Shown in pieces: positions 7,963 to 15,993 of a DNA stretch of 28,288 bases. The stretch lies in the IMG/VR virus record IMGVR_UViG_3300039310_000236, positions 1-28,288 of that record. One strand, given 5' to 3'. The translations under genes were made by a program, and so were the position numbers. Source of the stretch: a virus. A model generated the notes under the pieces. It was given only the letters and a program-made list of their open reading frames with translations, was not told the origin of the DNA and ran no database searches. Numbering within the stretch: the stretch's first letter is position 1; each line of letters opens with the position of its first letter.

Positions 7963-9090
7963 ATGGAAGATACTGTAAAAAAAATATTAGCTAATAACAT
8001 TTTAGAATTCTTAATAGACCCTACTAAAGTAGAAATAACAAAAAGGGTTTATTTTGGGCCTAATGAACATTTAGATAATTCGTTTTTCGAAAAAGCAAAA
8101 GAAAATGCTTATAAAACATATAGAGATGAGCGGCATAATTCGGATACTTATCCCGGAAGAAACTGCCCATTACCGTTACCGAAACAGGGGGCTTTAAAAA
8201 TGGACCGGAAATCAATAATTGCAAGTTTAGACATTCTTTCTAAAAATTTTAAAGAAGATGATGTTATTGCAGTAGAATTAAGAACTATGGCTACTGCTGT
8301 AGCAAAGATGGATGAAGAAGTTTTGAAACAAAGACTTTCTCAAATTGCCTCTGAAACAACAATCGAAGCTGGAAAAGTTTGTAAAGATTGTGGCAAGGAT
8401 CCTTGCGAATGCAAAAAGGACGATAAAGAAGCTTCTGATAAAAAGTGCAAGGGTTGCGGGATGAGCGAAGAGGCTTGCAGCTGCGAAGCTTCAGTAGAAG
8501 CCAAAGCTGCCACCTTTAAATGCCCCAAATGTGGAACAAATGTTCTAGAAAAGACGGGTTATTGTGTAAAGTGTAAGGCTAAAGTAAAGAAAGCTACTAT
8601 TGATATAGATTTTTGGCCAGTTGAAGCTTCTACAGCCGTTATGCATACTCTTGTTGCAGATGTAGAAATTGATGCTAATGGTGGAGACTACGCAGCACAA
8701 TCTCCGATGCCAGAACCTGAAACTAATTCAGAACCTGATGATGATAAAGATGAAGAGGCGGATAAAGAAGAAACACCGGCTCCAAAAGAAGACGAAAAGA
8801 AAAAAGAGATTCCACAGGCTGCTAAAAAAGCAACTATTGAAACTGTTGTGACACCAGAAGTGAAGCCAGTTTCTGAAATTAAAGTAGAAGCCAAGAAAGA
8901 AGAGTCTAAAAAAGAGAAAGAAGATTCAAAGAAAGACGAATCCAAAAAAGCGGATATGTCTGTAGTGAATACAGACGTTCTAGCCTCATACAATTTTGGT
9001 GGGATAGAAATGGATGCAGGTTTGATTATGGATGAAGATGTTGGAGCTCTTTCTGTTGAAGAGAAAACAAGACTTGAACAGTTATTTTAA
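7963..9090 (+). CDS. Zinc-ribbon and acidic/lysine-rich protein of unknown function in the tail operon
   Basis: 375 aa, 14 bases after the sheath. Residues 1-130 are helical (MDRKSIIASLDILSKNF, VIAVELRTMATAVAKMDEEV). About residues 140-210 hold three Cys-rich modules: CKDCGKDPCEC, CKGCGMSEEACSC and CPKCGTNVLEKTGYCVKC, each with CxxC pairs suited to zinc. About 250-340 is a low-complexity Glu/Lys/Pro stretch, likely disordered. The C-terminus ends in a short acidic helix. No family is recognised. Its place between sheath and tube, and the helical plus disordered build, suggest an assembly factor or virion-associated protein. The ribosome site is weak (AGGT), so expression may depend on coupling to the sheath. 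Confidence 0.75.
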   Translation: MEDTVKKILANNILEFLIDPTKVEITKRVYFGPNEHLDNSFFEKAKENAYKTYRDERHNSDTYPGRNCPLPLPKQGALKMDRKSIIASLDILSKNFKEDDVIAVELRTMATAVAKMDEEVLKQRLSQIASETTIEAGKVCKDCGKDPCECKKDDKEASDKKCKGCGMSEEACSCEASVEAKAATFKCPKCGTNVLEKTGYCVKCKAKVKKATIDIDFWPVEASTAVMHTLVADVEIDANGGDYAAQSPMPEPETNSEPDDDKDEEADKEETPAPKEDEKKKEIPQAAKKATIETVVTPEVKPVSEIKVEAKKEESKKEKEDSKKDESKKADMSVVNTDVLASYNFGGIEMDAGLIMDEDVGALSVEEKTRLEQLF

Positions 9091-9146
9091 TGTTCAGTTT
9101 TGAGTAGTTATAAATTTAGTAAACATTTAAATAAGGAGCATTTGAG

Positions 9147-9911
9147 ATGCCTACCGATAAAGACAGTTACATATTTAGACGCGGTGTTACTCCTAACACT
9201 TTGTCCGTCATAAGTTCAAAAAATCGAATCTATGCATATAATGCTTCTGATTCAGGAGGGGCTACACAAATAGGTGTTGTTTCTACTTTTGATCCATCAG
9301 AAGCACGAACAGTGGAACCAATTCGTGGTATCGGTTTTGGTGATCACATTGCAGAACTAGTACCTGGTGTAACGGATCCTATGACGATTTCTATTACACG
9401 AAGTGCATTATATATTTCTAATCTTTACCAAGTTTTTGGATATAAATCTGGGGTTGACGGTATCGTAAGATCTCTTAGACATCATCGATGGCCTTTTGAT
9501 ATTCGTCAAGAGCTTGTTTTTAGTCAATTAACTTATAACGATTATGGACCTACAATTAATGCAAATAACGTAGATACTCCATTAGAGCCTGGTGTGGATA
9601 CTGGTACATCAACAGGTGGAACTCCGGGAGCAGGTGAAGGTCTTATTGCTTTGATTACATATTATGAAGCATGCTGGATGTCGGACTATTCAGTTTCTTA
9701 TGCTTCTGATACGGCTCTTGTACAAGAAACAGTAACTATTAACGTTTCTGATATTCTTAGCGAATCTTTCGAAGCAGCTTATAACCCGTTATCAGAGACT
9801 TTGGACACATTTAATCTGGATGCAATTTCGATGAGATTAACTTCAGCGAGTGGAATAACATCTGTTTCTCCAGCTCTTCCTGGATCGATTTCATTGAATA
9901 ATCCAGCGTAA
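9147..9911 (+). CDS. Tail tube protein (probable)
   Basis: 254 aa. It lies after the sheath and before chaperone-like genes, the usual tube position. The MSDYSVSYASDTALVQETVT strand pair followed by INVSDI is the kind of beta-hairpin found near the end of tail tube folds, and the N-terminus has a compact beta pattern with GFGDHIAELVPGVTD then PMTISITRSALYI. A Gly/Thr/Pro loop (DTGTSTGGTPGAGEG, ~150-165) is probably surface-exposed. AAGGAG (9133-9138) sits 8 bases before the ATG. The tube forms the DNA channel inside the sheath. The assignment is by position and fold pattern rather than a clear match. Confidence 0.7.
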   Translation: MPTDKDSYIFRRGVTPNTLSVISSKNRIYAYNASDSGGATQIGVVSTFDPSEARTVEPIRGIGFGDHIAELVPGVTDPMTISITRSALYISNLYQVFGYKSGVDGIVRSLRHHRWPFDIRQELVFSQLTYNDYGPTINANNVDTPLEPGVDTGTSTGGTPGAGEGLIALITYYEACWMSDYSVSYASDTALVQETVTINVSDILSESFEAAYNPLSETLDTFNLDAISMRLTSASGITSVSPALPGSISLNNPA

Positions 9912-9940
9912 TTTTTTCCCGTGTAAACGGGGATGTTTAT
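9912..9940 (+). repeat. Hairpin with type I-E CRISPR-repeat geometry
   Basis: Bases 9916-9922 (TTCCCGT) pair with 9927-9933 (ACGGGGA) around the loop GTAA: 7 bp including one G-U. The E. coli-type I-E repeat has the same 7-bp stem, 4-nt loop and GGGGAT edge, and the aligned 29-nt frame would be 9912-9940. The last bases (GTTTAT) do not match the usual AACCG end, and only about half the positions agree overall. A T-run precedes the stem rather than following it, so it is not a terminator on either strand. Confidence 0.35.
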
Positions 9941-9954
9941 GAGTATATTTCACT

Positions 9955-9986
9955 GTCGCGTCCCATATGGGCGCGTGGATTGAAAC
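9955..9986 (+). repeat. Solitary type I-C-like CRISPR repeat (32 nt)
   Basis: It begins GTCGCG and ends GTGGATTGAAAC, exactly 32 nt, the usual I-C repeat length. Bases 9957-9963 pair with 9969-9975 to give a 7-bp stem (one G-U at 9961/9971) with a 5-nt loop. The remaining 11 nt (TGGATTGAAAC, 9976-9986) are the handle left on I-C crRNAs after Cas5 cleavage. Stem, loop and handle all match the family. I find no second copy in the window, so it is not an array. Confidence 0.85.
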
Positions 9987-10002
9987 AAACTAAGTAATTT
10001 AA

Positions 10003-10024
10003 AGGGGCGGATAAGCCCCTTTTT
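10003..10024 (+). terminator. Rho-independent terminator after the repeat-like RNA
   Basis: AGGGGC (10003-10008), loop GGATAA, GCCCCT (10015-10020), then a T-run: a 6-bp GC-rich stem with a poly-T tail. It lies 16 bases after the I-C-like repeat and would end a short RNA containing it, or the sheath-tube transcript. Confidence 0.85.
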
Positions 10025-10076
10025 AAAATTTTGGGATTCTTAAATAATATAAAATTTAAATAACAAAAATAGTTTG

Positions 10077-10084
10077 TATAAATA
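10077..10084 (+). promoter_or_regulatory. T4-late-like promoter word TATAAATA
   Basis: TATAAATA lies between the terminator and the chaperone-like gene at 10165, where a new promoter would be needed after termination. It matches the T4-type late promoter word. Chance occurrence is quite possible in this AT-rich gap. The rest of 10025-10164 shows nothing else recognisable except AGAGG ahead of the 10165 start. Confidence 0.3.
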
Positions 10085-10164
10085 AAATGAAATTTAAATC
10101 CCTACCGAATTTGAAAATCCCATTTTGTTAAAGTTATTTCACAATCTAAATAAGAGGTATATTT

Positions 10165-10833
10165 ATGAATCTTTTTTCTGTTTTTAGCTCCTTAAAAAAG
10201 AAGTTTACTGTTGTCAAAAAAATTGAATTTAAAGATCTCGATTTTACGTTTTATTTGGAGCCTTTGACATCAGGTGAAGAAATTAAAGCTCTTGAAGCTT
10301 GCAAGGATTTTGCTGATCAACCGCAATTTTTTCCAGAATTTAAAAAAATTACGCTCGCATATGGAATAAAACAAATTAATGATATTGATTTGCGGGATGA
10401 TACAATACAATATGAAACCGAAGATGGGCAAAAAGTTTCTAAATATATTTATTTTAGAAATCAAATTGAGCAATGGCCAGCAGTCTTAAGAGATAGATTG
10501 TTTGAAGGATTTAATGATATGCAAAATGAAGCTGAAGAGCGGGTTCGAGATTCTATAAAATTTGAAAAGTTTATGGTAAGACAACCAGCTGAATATAAAA
10601 AGAAATCCGCAGATGTTCCTGAAGGGTATTCAAAGGTCTCCGACGTAGGTCCTGAAATGACTGCAACGGAAAAATTAAGTAAACAAGCTACAGAAGAAGT
10701 TGAACGAGCCCAACAAAATTTAGGACAGCAACCTATAACAAACCAAAACACAGGAAATTTTGCTAGCGGATCAATTCCTTTATCTGAGGGACAAAAAGCT
10801 GCATTATCTACACCAAGGATTTTGCCAAAATAA
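10165..10833 (+). CDS. Putative tail assembly chaperone
   Basis: 222 aa. The opening beta pattern (IEFKDLDFTFYLEPLTSGEE) followed by a short helix resembles tail assembly chaperones, whose message is 'lysine-rich N-terminus, strand, LxPLTxxEE'. It lies between tube and tape measure, the classical chaperone position; such proteins keep the tape measure soluble and recruit tube subunits. The C-terminal ~80 residues are Gln/Glu/Asn-rich and probably disordered. The next gene starts within its stop codon (TAATG). AGAGG lies ahead of the ATG. Confidence 0.6.
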   Translation: MNLFSVFSSLKKKFTVVKKIEFKDLDFTFYLEPLTSGEEIKALEACKDFADQPQFFPEFKKITLAYGIKQINDIDLRDDTIQYETEDGQKVSKYIYFRNQIEQWPAVLRDRLFEGFNDMQNEAEERVRDSIKFEKFMVRQPAEYKKKSADVPEGYSKVSDVGPEMTATEKLSKQATEEVERAQQNLGQQPITNQNTGNFASGSIPLSEGQKAALSTPRILPK

Positions 10834-11882
10834 TGACAAAAAATGAAGCATATAATACTTTAGCCGAAATAATTTTTAAAGGCTTTATTGTATCGGATTT
10901 TTATTTCGATTCTAATCATATAATTTTCAAAACCATAAATGATAAAGAATTTGAATTAATGAAAATTTATGCAGGAAATACTAATTCTTATGATTATCAA
11001 TTTAGATTTAATATTTATTTTTTAGTTTTTAGTCTTCTTATAATCAGTAATCAAAATGTTTTAATCGACCGGGATAAACATATAGATGAACTCTTTACTT
11101 TATTTTCTTCATTACCCCAATATATTTTAAGAAAAATGATTGATTTATTAAATACTGAAGATGCAAGAACACTAGAAGCAAGTAAATATTTAGAAGGATT
11201 CAGTTATACAGACAGGTCCAGATCTATTTGGAAAATAGCATCTGAGACGTTATTAACCAATCCTGAATTTACTGGAATTCCTGGAACAGAAAATATAGGT
11301 ACAAATTCCTGTCAAGAAAGTTGGATACTTATTAATAAAAGCTTAGATAACGAAGAAAAATATGATACTGATTTTTCGATGGCATTGTTAATAACATCTG
11401 CTTCTAATCCCAAAGGAGCTCGTCAAATTCGTAATCAACATAGTGGGGCTGTACACGGGTTGGAAGATCGTAGAGCACATCTTGCAGATATAGGGTATAT
11501 GGATTCAAAAGAGTGGTCTTCTAAAGGATGGGCGGCACGGACAGATACAGCGGAAGAACTAGTAGCGGAATTGGATAGACAAATGAAAGGTCAAAAAGAC
11601 AGACATGATTTATTAATAGAAGCTCATTTAAAACAAGTTAAAGATAGTGCTGAACAAAAGCGACGAGAAGCTGAAGAGAGAATTAAACGTATACGAATTG
11701 AGCGTGGATATACTCCTCTTATTGAAGGTAGCCAACGTGCTATGACTACTGAAGAAGTTTCTAAAATGATAGAATCTAAAAAAAAGAAACTTGTTCCATC
11801 AACTACTGGTAACGAAATGGGAAGCGCACGGTTTTTTAAGAAAACAAATCCTCGTATTTTAACAGCTAGAGGTAGAGCATAA
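10833..11882 (+). CDS. Protein of unknown function between chaperone and tape measure, possible second tail chaperone
   Basis: 349 aa. Residues 1-150 are mixed helix/strand with hydrophobic stretches (FNIYFLVFSLLIISNQNVLI) but no clear signal peptide. Residues ~235-290 form a charged coiled-coil-like helix (ELVAELDRQMKGQKDRHDLL, then EQKRREAEERIKRIRIERG). It begins at TAATG overlapping the preceding stop and ends with TAATG overlapping the tape measure start, so all three are translationally coupled. Many phages make a second chaperone here by -1 frameshifting; this gene is in the -1 frame, but I see no slippery heptamer, so reinitiation is more likely. Function is inferred only from position. 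Confidence 0.5.
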   Translation: MTKNEAYNTLAEIIFKGFIVSDFYFDSNHIIFKTINDKEFELMKIYAGNTNSYDYQFRFNIYFLVFSLLIISNQNVLIDRDKHIDELFTLFSSLPQYILRKMIDLLNTEDARTLEASKYLEGFSYTDRSRSIWKIASETLLTNPEFTGIPGTENIGTNSCQESWILINKSLDNEEKYDTDFSMALLITSASNPKGARQIRNQHSGAVHGLEDRRAHLADIGYMDSKEWSSKGWAARTDTAEELVAELDRQMKGQKDRHDLLIEAHLKQVKDSAEQKRREAEERIKRIRIERGYTPLIEGSQRAMTTEEVSKMIESKKKKLVPSTTGNEMGSARFFKKTNPRILTARGRA

Positions 11883-14800
11883 TGCCAATTAAGTCTAAAA
11901 ATATTGAAGATCAATTGAGAGGACTTAATGATCTTAATAATACCAATCAAACTTTGAATGATACTCTTAAAGATTTAAAAGAAAATATTCATTCTCTTTA
12001 TGCAGAAATGGCTAAGGGAACAAAGATAACTGAAGAAAATAATGCAGTTTCTGATAAAGAAAGAAAAAAACGAGAAGCAGATGCCGAAGCTTGGTATAAA
12101 GATACAGAAGCTTTAAAAAAATATACTGGTGTCGCAACTAAAACTACAAATGTTTTACAAGGTTTTGGAATTTTAAAAGATATGTGGAAGTCTCCAGCAA
12201 AAAATATTGCTGGGACAGCTAAAGCTTGGGGTAACTATGCAGAAAAAATGAAAGAAGTTGGTAGAGACTCTAAAGATTTATCAGGCGCGATGACAGCGGC
12301 TGGTAAAATGACTAATATGATGGGAGAAGCTGTAGGAGGTGTAGCAGAAGCTGTAGGAGTTGTAGCAGAAGGATTAGCTGGGTGGCCCGGACTTGTTTTA
12401 ATGGGTTTTAAAGCCGTTTTTGAAGTTGTAAACTCATTAGACGGGTATGTTAAGAAACTTAATAAATCTTTTGCATATATTAGAGGACCTTCTTTAACAA
12501 CAGATGTTAATAAACAGTTTAAAGATTTTAATACCGCTATTACGAGTGTTTTTGATAATTTGAGGGATGGGTTGACTTCTAAAGAAGTTTATGGATTTTT
12601 GGAAGGTATGAATTCAATGGGAGTCAGCGTATCTTCGTTGAATACAGAGTTTCAAAGTTATCGAGATGTTGTACATGTTGCTGCAAAAGCAAATAAAATA
12701 TTTGGTGGGGATATGGTTAATATGGCTCAGTATCAATCTAAAATGATGCTTGATTATAGAATGGACTTAAAAGAGATAGATTCTGCTTTTGTACAAGTTG
12801 CATTTGATGCAGAAAAAAGTGGATTATCAACTGACAAATTTTGGAATTCTGTATTGAACGCTTCAAATTCTCTTGCTTTTTATGGAAAATTTTTATCCTC
12901 AACTTCTACTTTAATGAGTAAATTTTCTTCTTCCGGATTAATGAGCGCTGATGCGGCAGCTAAAGCTACTGAGGAAATACAGAATTTTTTTAATAAAATG
13001 ACGGACACAGAGAGACTTGGTGTTGTACAATTAGGAAAACAATATGGAGTTAAGTGGCCAGAAATTGGAAAAGAAATAGCAAAAGGATTACAGTCTGATG
13101 TTGGTGATATACAAAAACAAATAAATCTCGCTAAAGCTAAACAAACCCAAGAATTCAATGAAACAGGAGAAGAAAATCCAGAAACTACTAAATTATTAGA
13201 AGATCTTAATAATAAATTTTCTGCAGCAAATCAAAAATTAGATCGTATAAAAAATACCGGGACAAGTGATCTTGCCTTGGCTCAAGACTTGCCTATGTAT
13301 AGTGATAAAACCTTAGATGTTTTGTCTCAAATTATTAGTGGTATGGATAAACAAGCTAAAGGAACTGGTATATTAGCTAAATCAGGACAAGATCTTATAA
13401 CAGCTGTTCAAGGTATACACGCAATGCCAGGCGGTGCAAATATTTCAGAAGAAACAATACGTTATGTAATAGAAACAACAAAACAAGCATTATATGGTAT
13501 AGAAGACGGATTAAAAGATGCTTTAAAAAATATTAAAGCAGGGGGACCTGAGGAATCAACAAAAATTTTAGATGAAATAAACAATCGTATAGAAAAAATG
13601 GTGTGGACAGGAGAAGAAGGTCAAAAGAATTTGGAAGAAGAAGGTAAATTTTTTTCTAAGGAATTACATATAAGTTCAATTCAAGCCAAAAATTTAATAA
13701 AAGGATTAGTAGTAAATAAAAAACTTTTATCTCAATTTAAACTTGGGTTAAAAGATGGAAATATGAATTCTGATCAGTTATATGATGTTTTAGATAAATT
13801 AATAAATACAGATGAAGAGGGGTTAGCGGTAAATCATAGTACTCTTAAGACAGGAGTCCAAGATGCTAAAACACAAAAAAAACAATATGATAAAACATAC
13901 CGGGAAGTAACTGCTCAAACATTATCGTTGCAAGACGCGATGACTATTGCACAAGATGCGGCTAAGTGGCAGGGGGCTGTATTTTTTAAAGTTGCAAAAA
14001 TTTCTGAGTGGATAGGTCGTATAGCAAATAAATATCTTAAAGAAGAGATTACAACTGAACAAAAAGAAGCTCAAAAAATACTTGATAAAGCTGGATATGC
14101 CGGTCGAACAGATTATCCTCAAATGTTAAAAGAACTTAAAGATAAGCAAGACACTGATCAAAAACAATTGGATACTGCTGAAGACTCAAAAACACTTCTT
14201 AAAAGTATAGTAGATGTAAATGGTAATATAGATACTAATAAACTTAATTCTACATTATCAGATTTAAAAACAAATCCTGAAGATAATAAAGAGCAAATAC
14301 AATTATTACAGGGAATTTTAAAAGCAGGTGGAAATACCACAGATCGTCAACTTATGAAAAAACAATATGATGTCTCTACAAAATATGCTATACTTAATTC
14401 TACTAATGCTACTAAAGCTTTAAATAATGATCAAGATCAAATTAATGCTATTAATAGTGTGGATAGTCATGCAGAAGATATTGTAGATTTATTAGGTTCT
14501 CAAGCGTCTCAAGATCCAGATGCTGGAGGAAAAATGTTAGAATATATAAAACAAAGAGCCGAAGCAGCGGGCTTTCCTACAATAACTCCTGAGGATCTAT
14601 TTAAATATGGAGGTAATGTTGGTGGACAAATAGCTTCAGATTATGCAAAAAAAAATAAATTGTTTTCTGTTTCGGAAGACGAATATTTTCCTGCGATAAT
14701 ATTCGAAGAGCATCTAAAAATAGGTCCACAAATGTCAACAGTCCCTGGACATGCTTCCGGAACTTCTTTTGCACACGGCGGTATGACATTAGTAGGAGAA

Positions 14801-15022
14801 AAAGGCCCTGAACTTGTAAATATGAAACGAGGAGCCCAAATATTTGATAGTGCACAAACCAGACGTTTAGCCCCCGTTTTAGGCTCTACAAATCAGAATC
14901 AAATGCCAGCCCCCACAAGTAATAAAAATATTGTGGTTAATGTGACAGCTACTGAGAAGAATCTTGGGGATCGTATAGCGAACCAAGTTCGATCAGTTTT
15001 ATATGCAGAATATTTGAGATAA
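11882..15022 (+). CDS. Tape measure protein
   Basis: 1,046 aa, mostly helical. It opens with a coiled coil (LNDTLKDLKENIHSLYAEMA). At ~145-185 is a hydrophobic Gly/Ala/Val segment (GEAVGGVAEAVGVVAEGLAG and WPGLVLMGFKAVFEVV), as in tape measures that cross or contact membrane during DNA ejection. The C-terminal ~100 residues contain SFAHGGMTLVGEKGPELVNM then RGAQIFD, a hallmark of tape measure C-termini. Tape measure length sets tail length; at about 0.15 nm per residue it would give a tail of roughly 150 nm if the whole protein acts as ruler. No lytic domain is evident. Confidence 0.85.
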   Translation: MPIKSKNIEDQLRGLNDLNNTNQTLNDTLKDLKENIHSLYAEMAKGTKITEENNAVSDKERKKREADAEAWYKDTEALKKYTGVATKTTNVLQGFGILKDMWKSPAKNIAGTAKAWGNYAEKMKEVGRDSKDLSGAMTAAGKMTNMMGEAVGGVAEAVGVVAEGLAGWPGLVLMGFKAVFEVVNSLDGYVKKLNKSFAYIRGPSLTTDVNKQFKDFNTAITSVFDNLRDGLTSKEVYGFLEGMNSMGVSVSSLNTEFQSYRDVVHVAAKANKIFGGDMVNMAQYQSKMMLDYRMDLKEIDSAFVQVAFDAEKSGLSTDKFWNSVLNASNSLAFYGKFLSSTSTLMSKFSSSGLMSADAAAKATEEIQNFFNKMTDTERLGVVQLGKQYGVKWPEIGKEIAKGLQSDVGDIQKQINLAKAKQTQEFNETGEENPETTKLLEDLNNKFSAANQKLDRIKNTGTSDLALAQDLPMYSDKTLDVLSQIISGMDKQAKGTGILAKSGQDLITAVQGIHAMPGGANISEETIRYVIETTKQALYGIEDGLKDALKNIKAGGPEESTKILDEINNRIEKMVWTGEEGQKNLEEEGKFFSKELHISSIQAKNLIKGLVVNKKLLSQFKLGLKDGNMNSDQLYDVLDKLINTDEEGLAVNHSTLKTGVQDAKTQKKQYDKTYREVTAQTLSLQDAMTIAQDAAKWQGAVFFKVAKISEWIGRIANKYLKEEITTEQKEAQKILDKAGYAGRTDYPQMLKELKDKQDTDQKQLDTAEDSKTLLKSIVDVNGNIDTNKLNSTLSDLKTNPEDNKEQIQLLQGILKAGGNTTDRQLMKKQYDVSTKYAILNSTNATKALNNDQDQINAINSVDSHAEDIVDLLGSQASQDPDAGGKMLEYIKQRAEAAGFPTITPEDLFKYGGNVGGQIASDYAKKNKLFSVSEDEYFPAIIFEEHLKIGPQMSTVPGHASGTSFAHGGMTLVGEKGPELVNMKRGAQIFDSAQTRRLAPVLGSTNQNQMPAPTSNKNIVVNVTATEKNLGDRIANQVRSVLYAEYLR

Positions 15023-15026
15023 TATT

Positions 15027-15965
15027 ATGCCTCTTAAAAATAATATATGGTATGAAAATTTTGGACCTAATTATGCCAAAATTCCAGTTATAATTGCTTT
15101 AATAGATCCTTTAACAAGCGTGTTTGTTGCAATAGATTTTCCGCCCCAAGGAAATTTAATTCAAGCAATGTCTCCTGCTGTTGGATTGGATCCTGGAAAT
15201 ATAATTTATGGAATTGAATTAATGATTAATCCTAGATCTATGGGGAGCAACCTTTCTAAAATGATATCCCGTACCCCAACTATGACGTCATGGCATGAAG
15301 ACCATTGGGGCGAAGAACTCGATACCCTTTCTTTGCAGGGTAATACAGCTGCTTTCGTAACCCCATCTGTAAATCCTGTAACGGGAGAAACTTTAGAACC
15401 TTATGGATTAACAGTTGCTAATAGAAGAGTTTCTATCTCATACCGCCAATTTAAAAGGCTCATAGATTTAATTCGTCTTAATGGATGCTATTTTGATAAT
15501 TTCGGAAGAATAATTTATAGATATTATATAATGTTGTCTTATGGCCAACAAGCTTATAAGGGGTTTTTTGAATCTGTTGATGTTACAGAAAACGCTGCGG
15601 ACCCTTTTCGTTATCAATTTACTATAACATTTAAATCTGAAGCAACGCTTTATAATTATAGTAATAGTGTTCCTGCTCCGCAGCCTGCATCTGTAGTGGT
15701 TCCAACTTCTGTACCTACAGGAATTAATTCAAACACACTTCAAACTCTTACTCCGTCATATGGAACTACGATTCCGGTTTATCCTAGCCCTAATTTGACT
15801 CCAACACCATTAGCTGCAACTCCTCCCCCTAATAACGGTGGGAGTAATCAATTTCCTGTTGGATGGTTTAATAATGATAGCCAAAATAATCAACCCGAAT
15901 TACCTTCATATATTCCATATCCTCCACCCCCCTTCACATCAGCAGGAGCTTCTAGAAGCTTCTAG
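15027..15965 (+). CDS. Baseplate/tail protein, paralogue of the following gene
   Basis: 312 aa, 4 bases after the tape measure. Residues 1-215 form a beta-rich domain (ELMINPRSMGSNLSKMISRT, LQGNTAAFVTP, YRQFKRLIDLIRLNGCYFDN, YKGFFESVDVTENAADPFRY). The same arrangement recurs in the next gene (GKTAAFMTS, FLNFLATIDAYRNNGYTF, GHFNNFTIDEDEEHPYLFNY), so the two are probably paralogues of one tail-tip or tube-cap fold. The C-terminal ~95 residues are Pro/Ser/Asn-rich and likely flexible. Exact role (tube initiator, hub connector or LysM-type baseplate protein) cannot be fixed from sequence. The stop codon lies inside a tandem palindrome. Confidence 0.6.
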   Translation: MPLKNNIWYENFGPNYAKIPVIIALIDPLTSVFVAIDFPPQGNLIQAMSPAVGLDPGNIIYGIELMINPRSMGSNLSKMISRTPTMTSWHEDHWGEELDTLSLQGNTAAFVTPSVNPVTGETLEPYGLTVANRRVSISYRQFKRLIDLIRLNGCYFDNFGRIIYRYYIMLSYGQQAYKGFFESVDVTENAADPFRYQFTITFKSEATLYNYSNSVPAPQPASVVVPTSVPTGINSNTLQTLTPSYGTTIPVYPSPNLTPTPLAATPPPNNGGSNQFPVGWFNNDSQNNQPELPSYIPYPPPPFTSAGASRSF

Positions 15966-15968
15966 AAG
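15949..15968. repeat. Tandem palindrome CTTCTAGAAG x2 at a gene end
   Basis: The self-complementary 10-mer CTTCTAGAAG occurs twice head to tail, making a perfect 20-bp palindrome. It covers the TAG stop (15963-15965) of the preceding gene and lies about 25 bases before the next start. As RNA it could form an 8-bp hairpin with loop AGCT. It could be a processing or translation-control element, or a protein site. Confidence 0.7.
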
Positions 15969-15993
15969 GTGGTAAATAAATAGGAAAAAGACA

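Larger units (their letters stand above)
9912..10024 (+). ncRNA. Putative RNA anti-CRISPR (Racr-like) locus: two CRISPR-repeat-like hairpins and a terminator
   Basis: The 113 bases right after the tube stop codon contain no ORF but three ordered structures: a 7-bp hairpin with type I-E repeat geometry (9916-9933), a full-length type I-C-like repeat (9955-9986), and a Rho-independent terminator (10003-10024). There is no second copy of either repeat, no regular spacer and no cas gene. Solitary repeat units on phages are known from work on RNA-based anti-CRISPRs, where the RNA mimics a crRNA repeat and diverts Cas proteins. No clear promoter is seen at the end of the tube gene, so the RNA may be cut from the tail transcript or start inside the tube gene. 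Confidence 0.6.

Noticed and set aside
9840-9911. Dedicated promoter for the repeat-like RNA at the end of the tube gene
   Set aside because: Fragments such as TTGAAT near 9895 and TAACAT further upstream do not form a -35/-10 pair at usual spacing, so I did not list a promoter.
9916-9933. Terminator of the tube gene or of a minus-strand transcript
   Set aside because: The T-run comes before the stem on the plus strand, and on the minus strand the stem is followed by A residues, so neither direction gives a stem followed by T.
10088-10132. 14-codon ORF in the gap before 10165 (MKFKSLPNLKIPFC)
   Set aside because: Very short, no convincing ribosome site, and no support from context.
9912-10164. 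A true CRISPR array
   Set aside because: Only one I-C-like repeat is present; no second copy appears at the expected ~65-base spacing, and a terminator occupies that place. No cas genes are seen.
10780-10840. Programmed -1 frameshift joining the two chaperone-region genes
   Set aside because: The second gene is in the -1 frame, but its frame is open only from 10788 and no X-XXY-YYZ slippery heptamer is found there. The TAATG overlap explains coupling by reinitiation.
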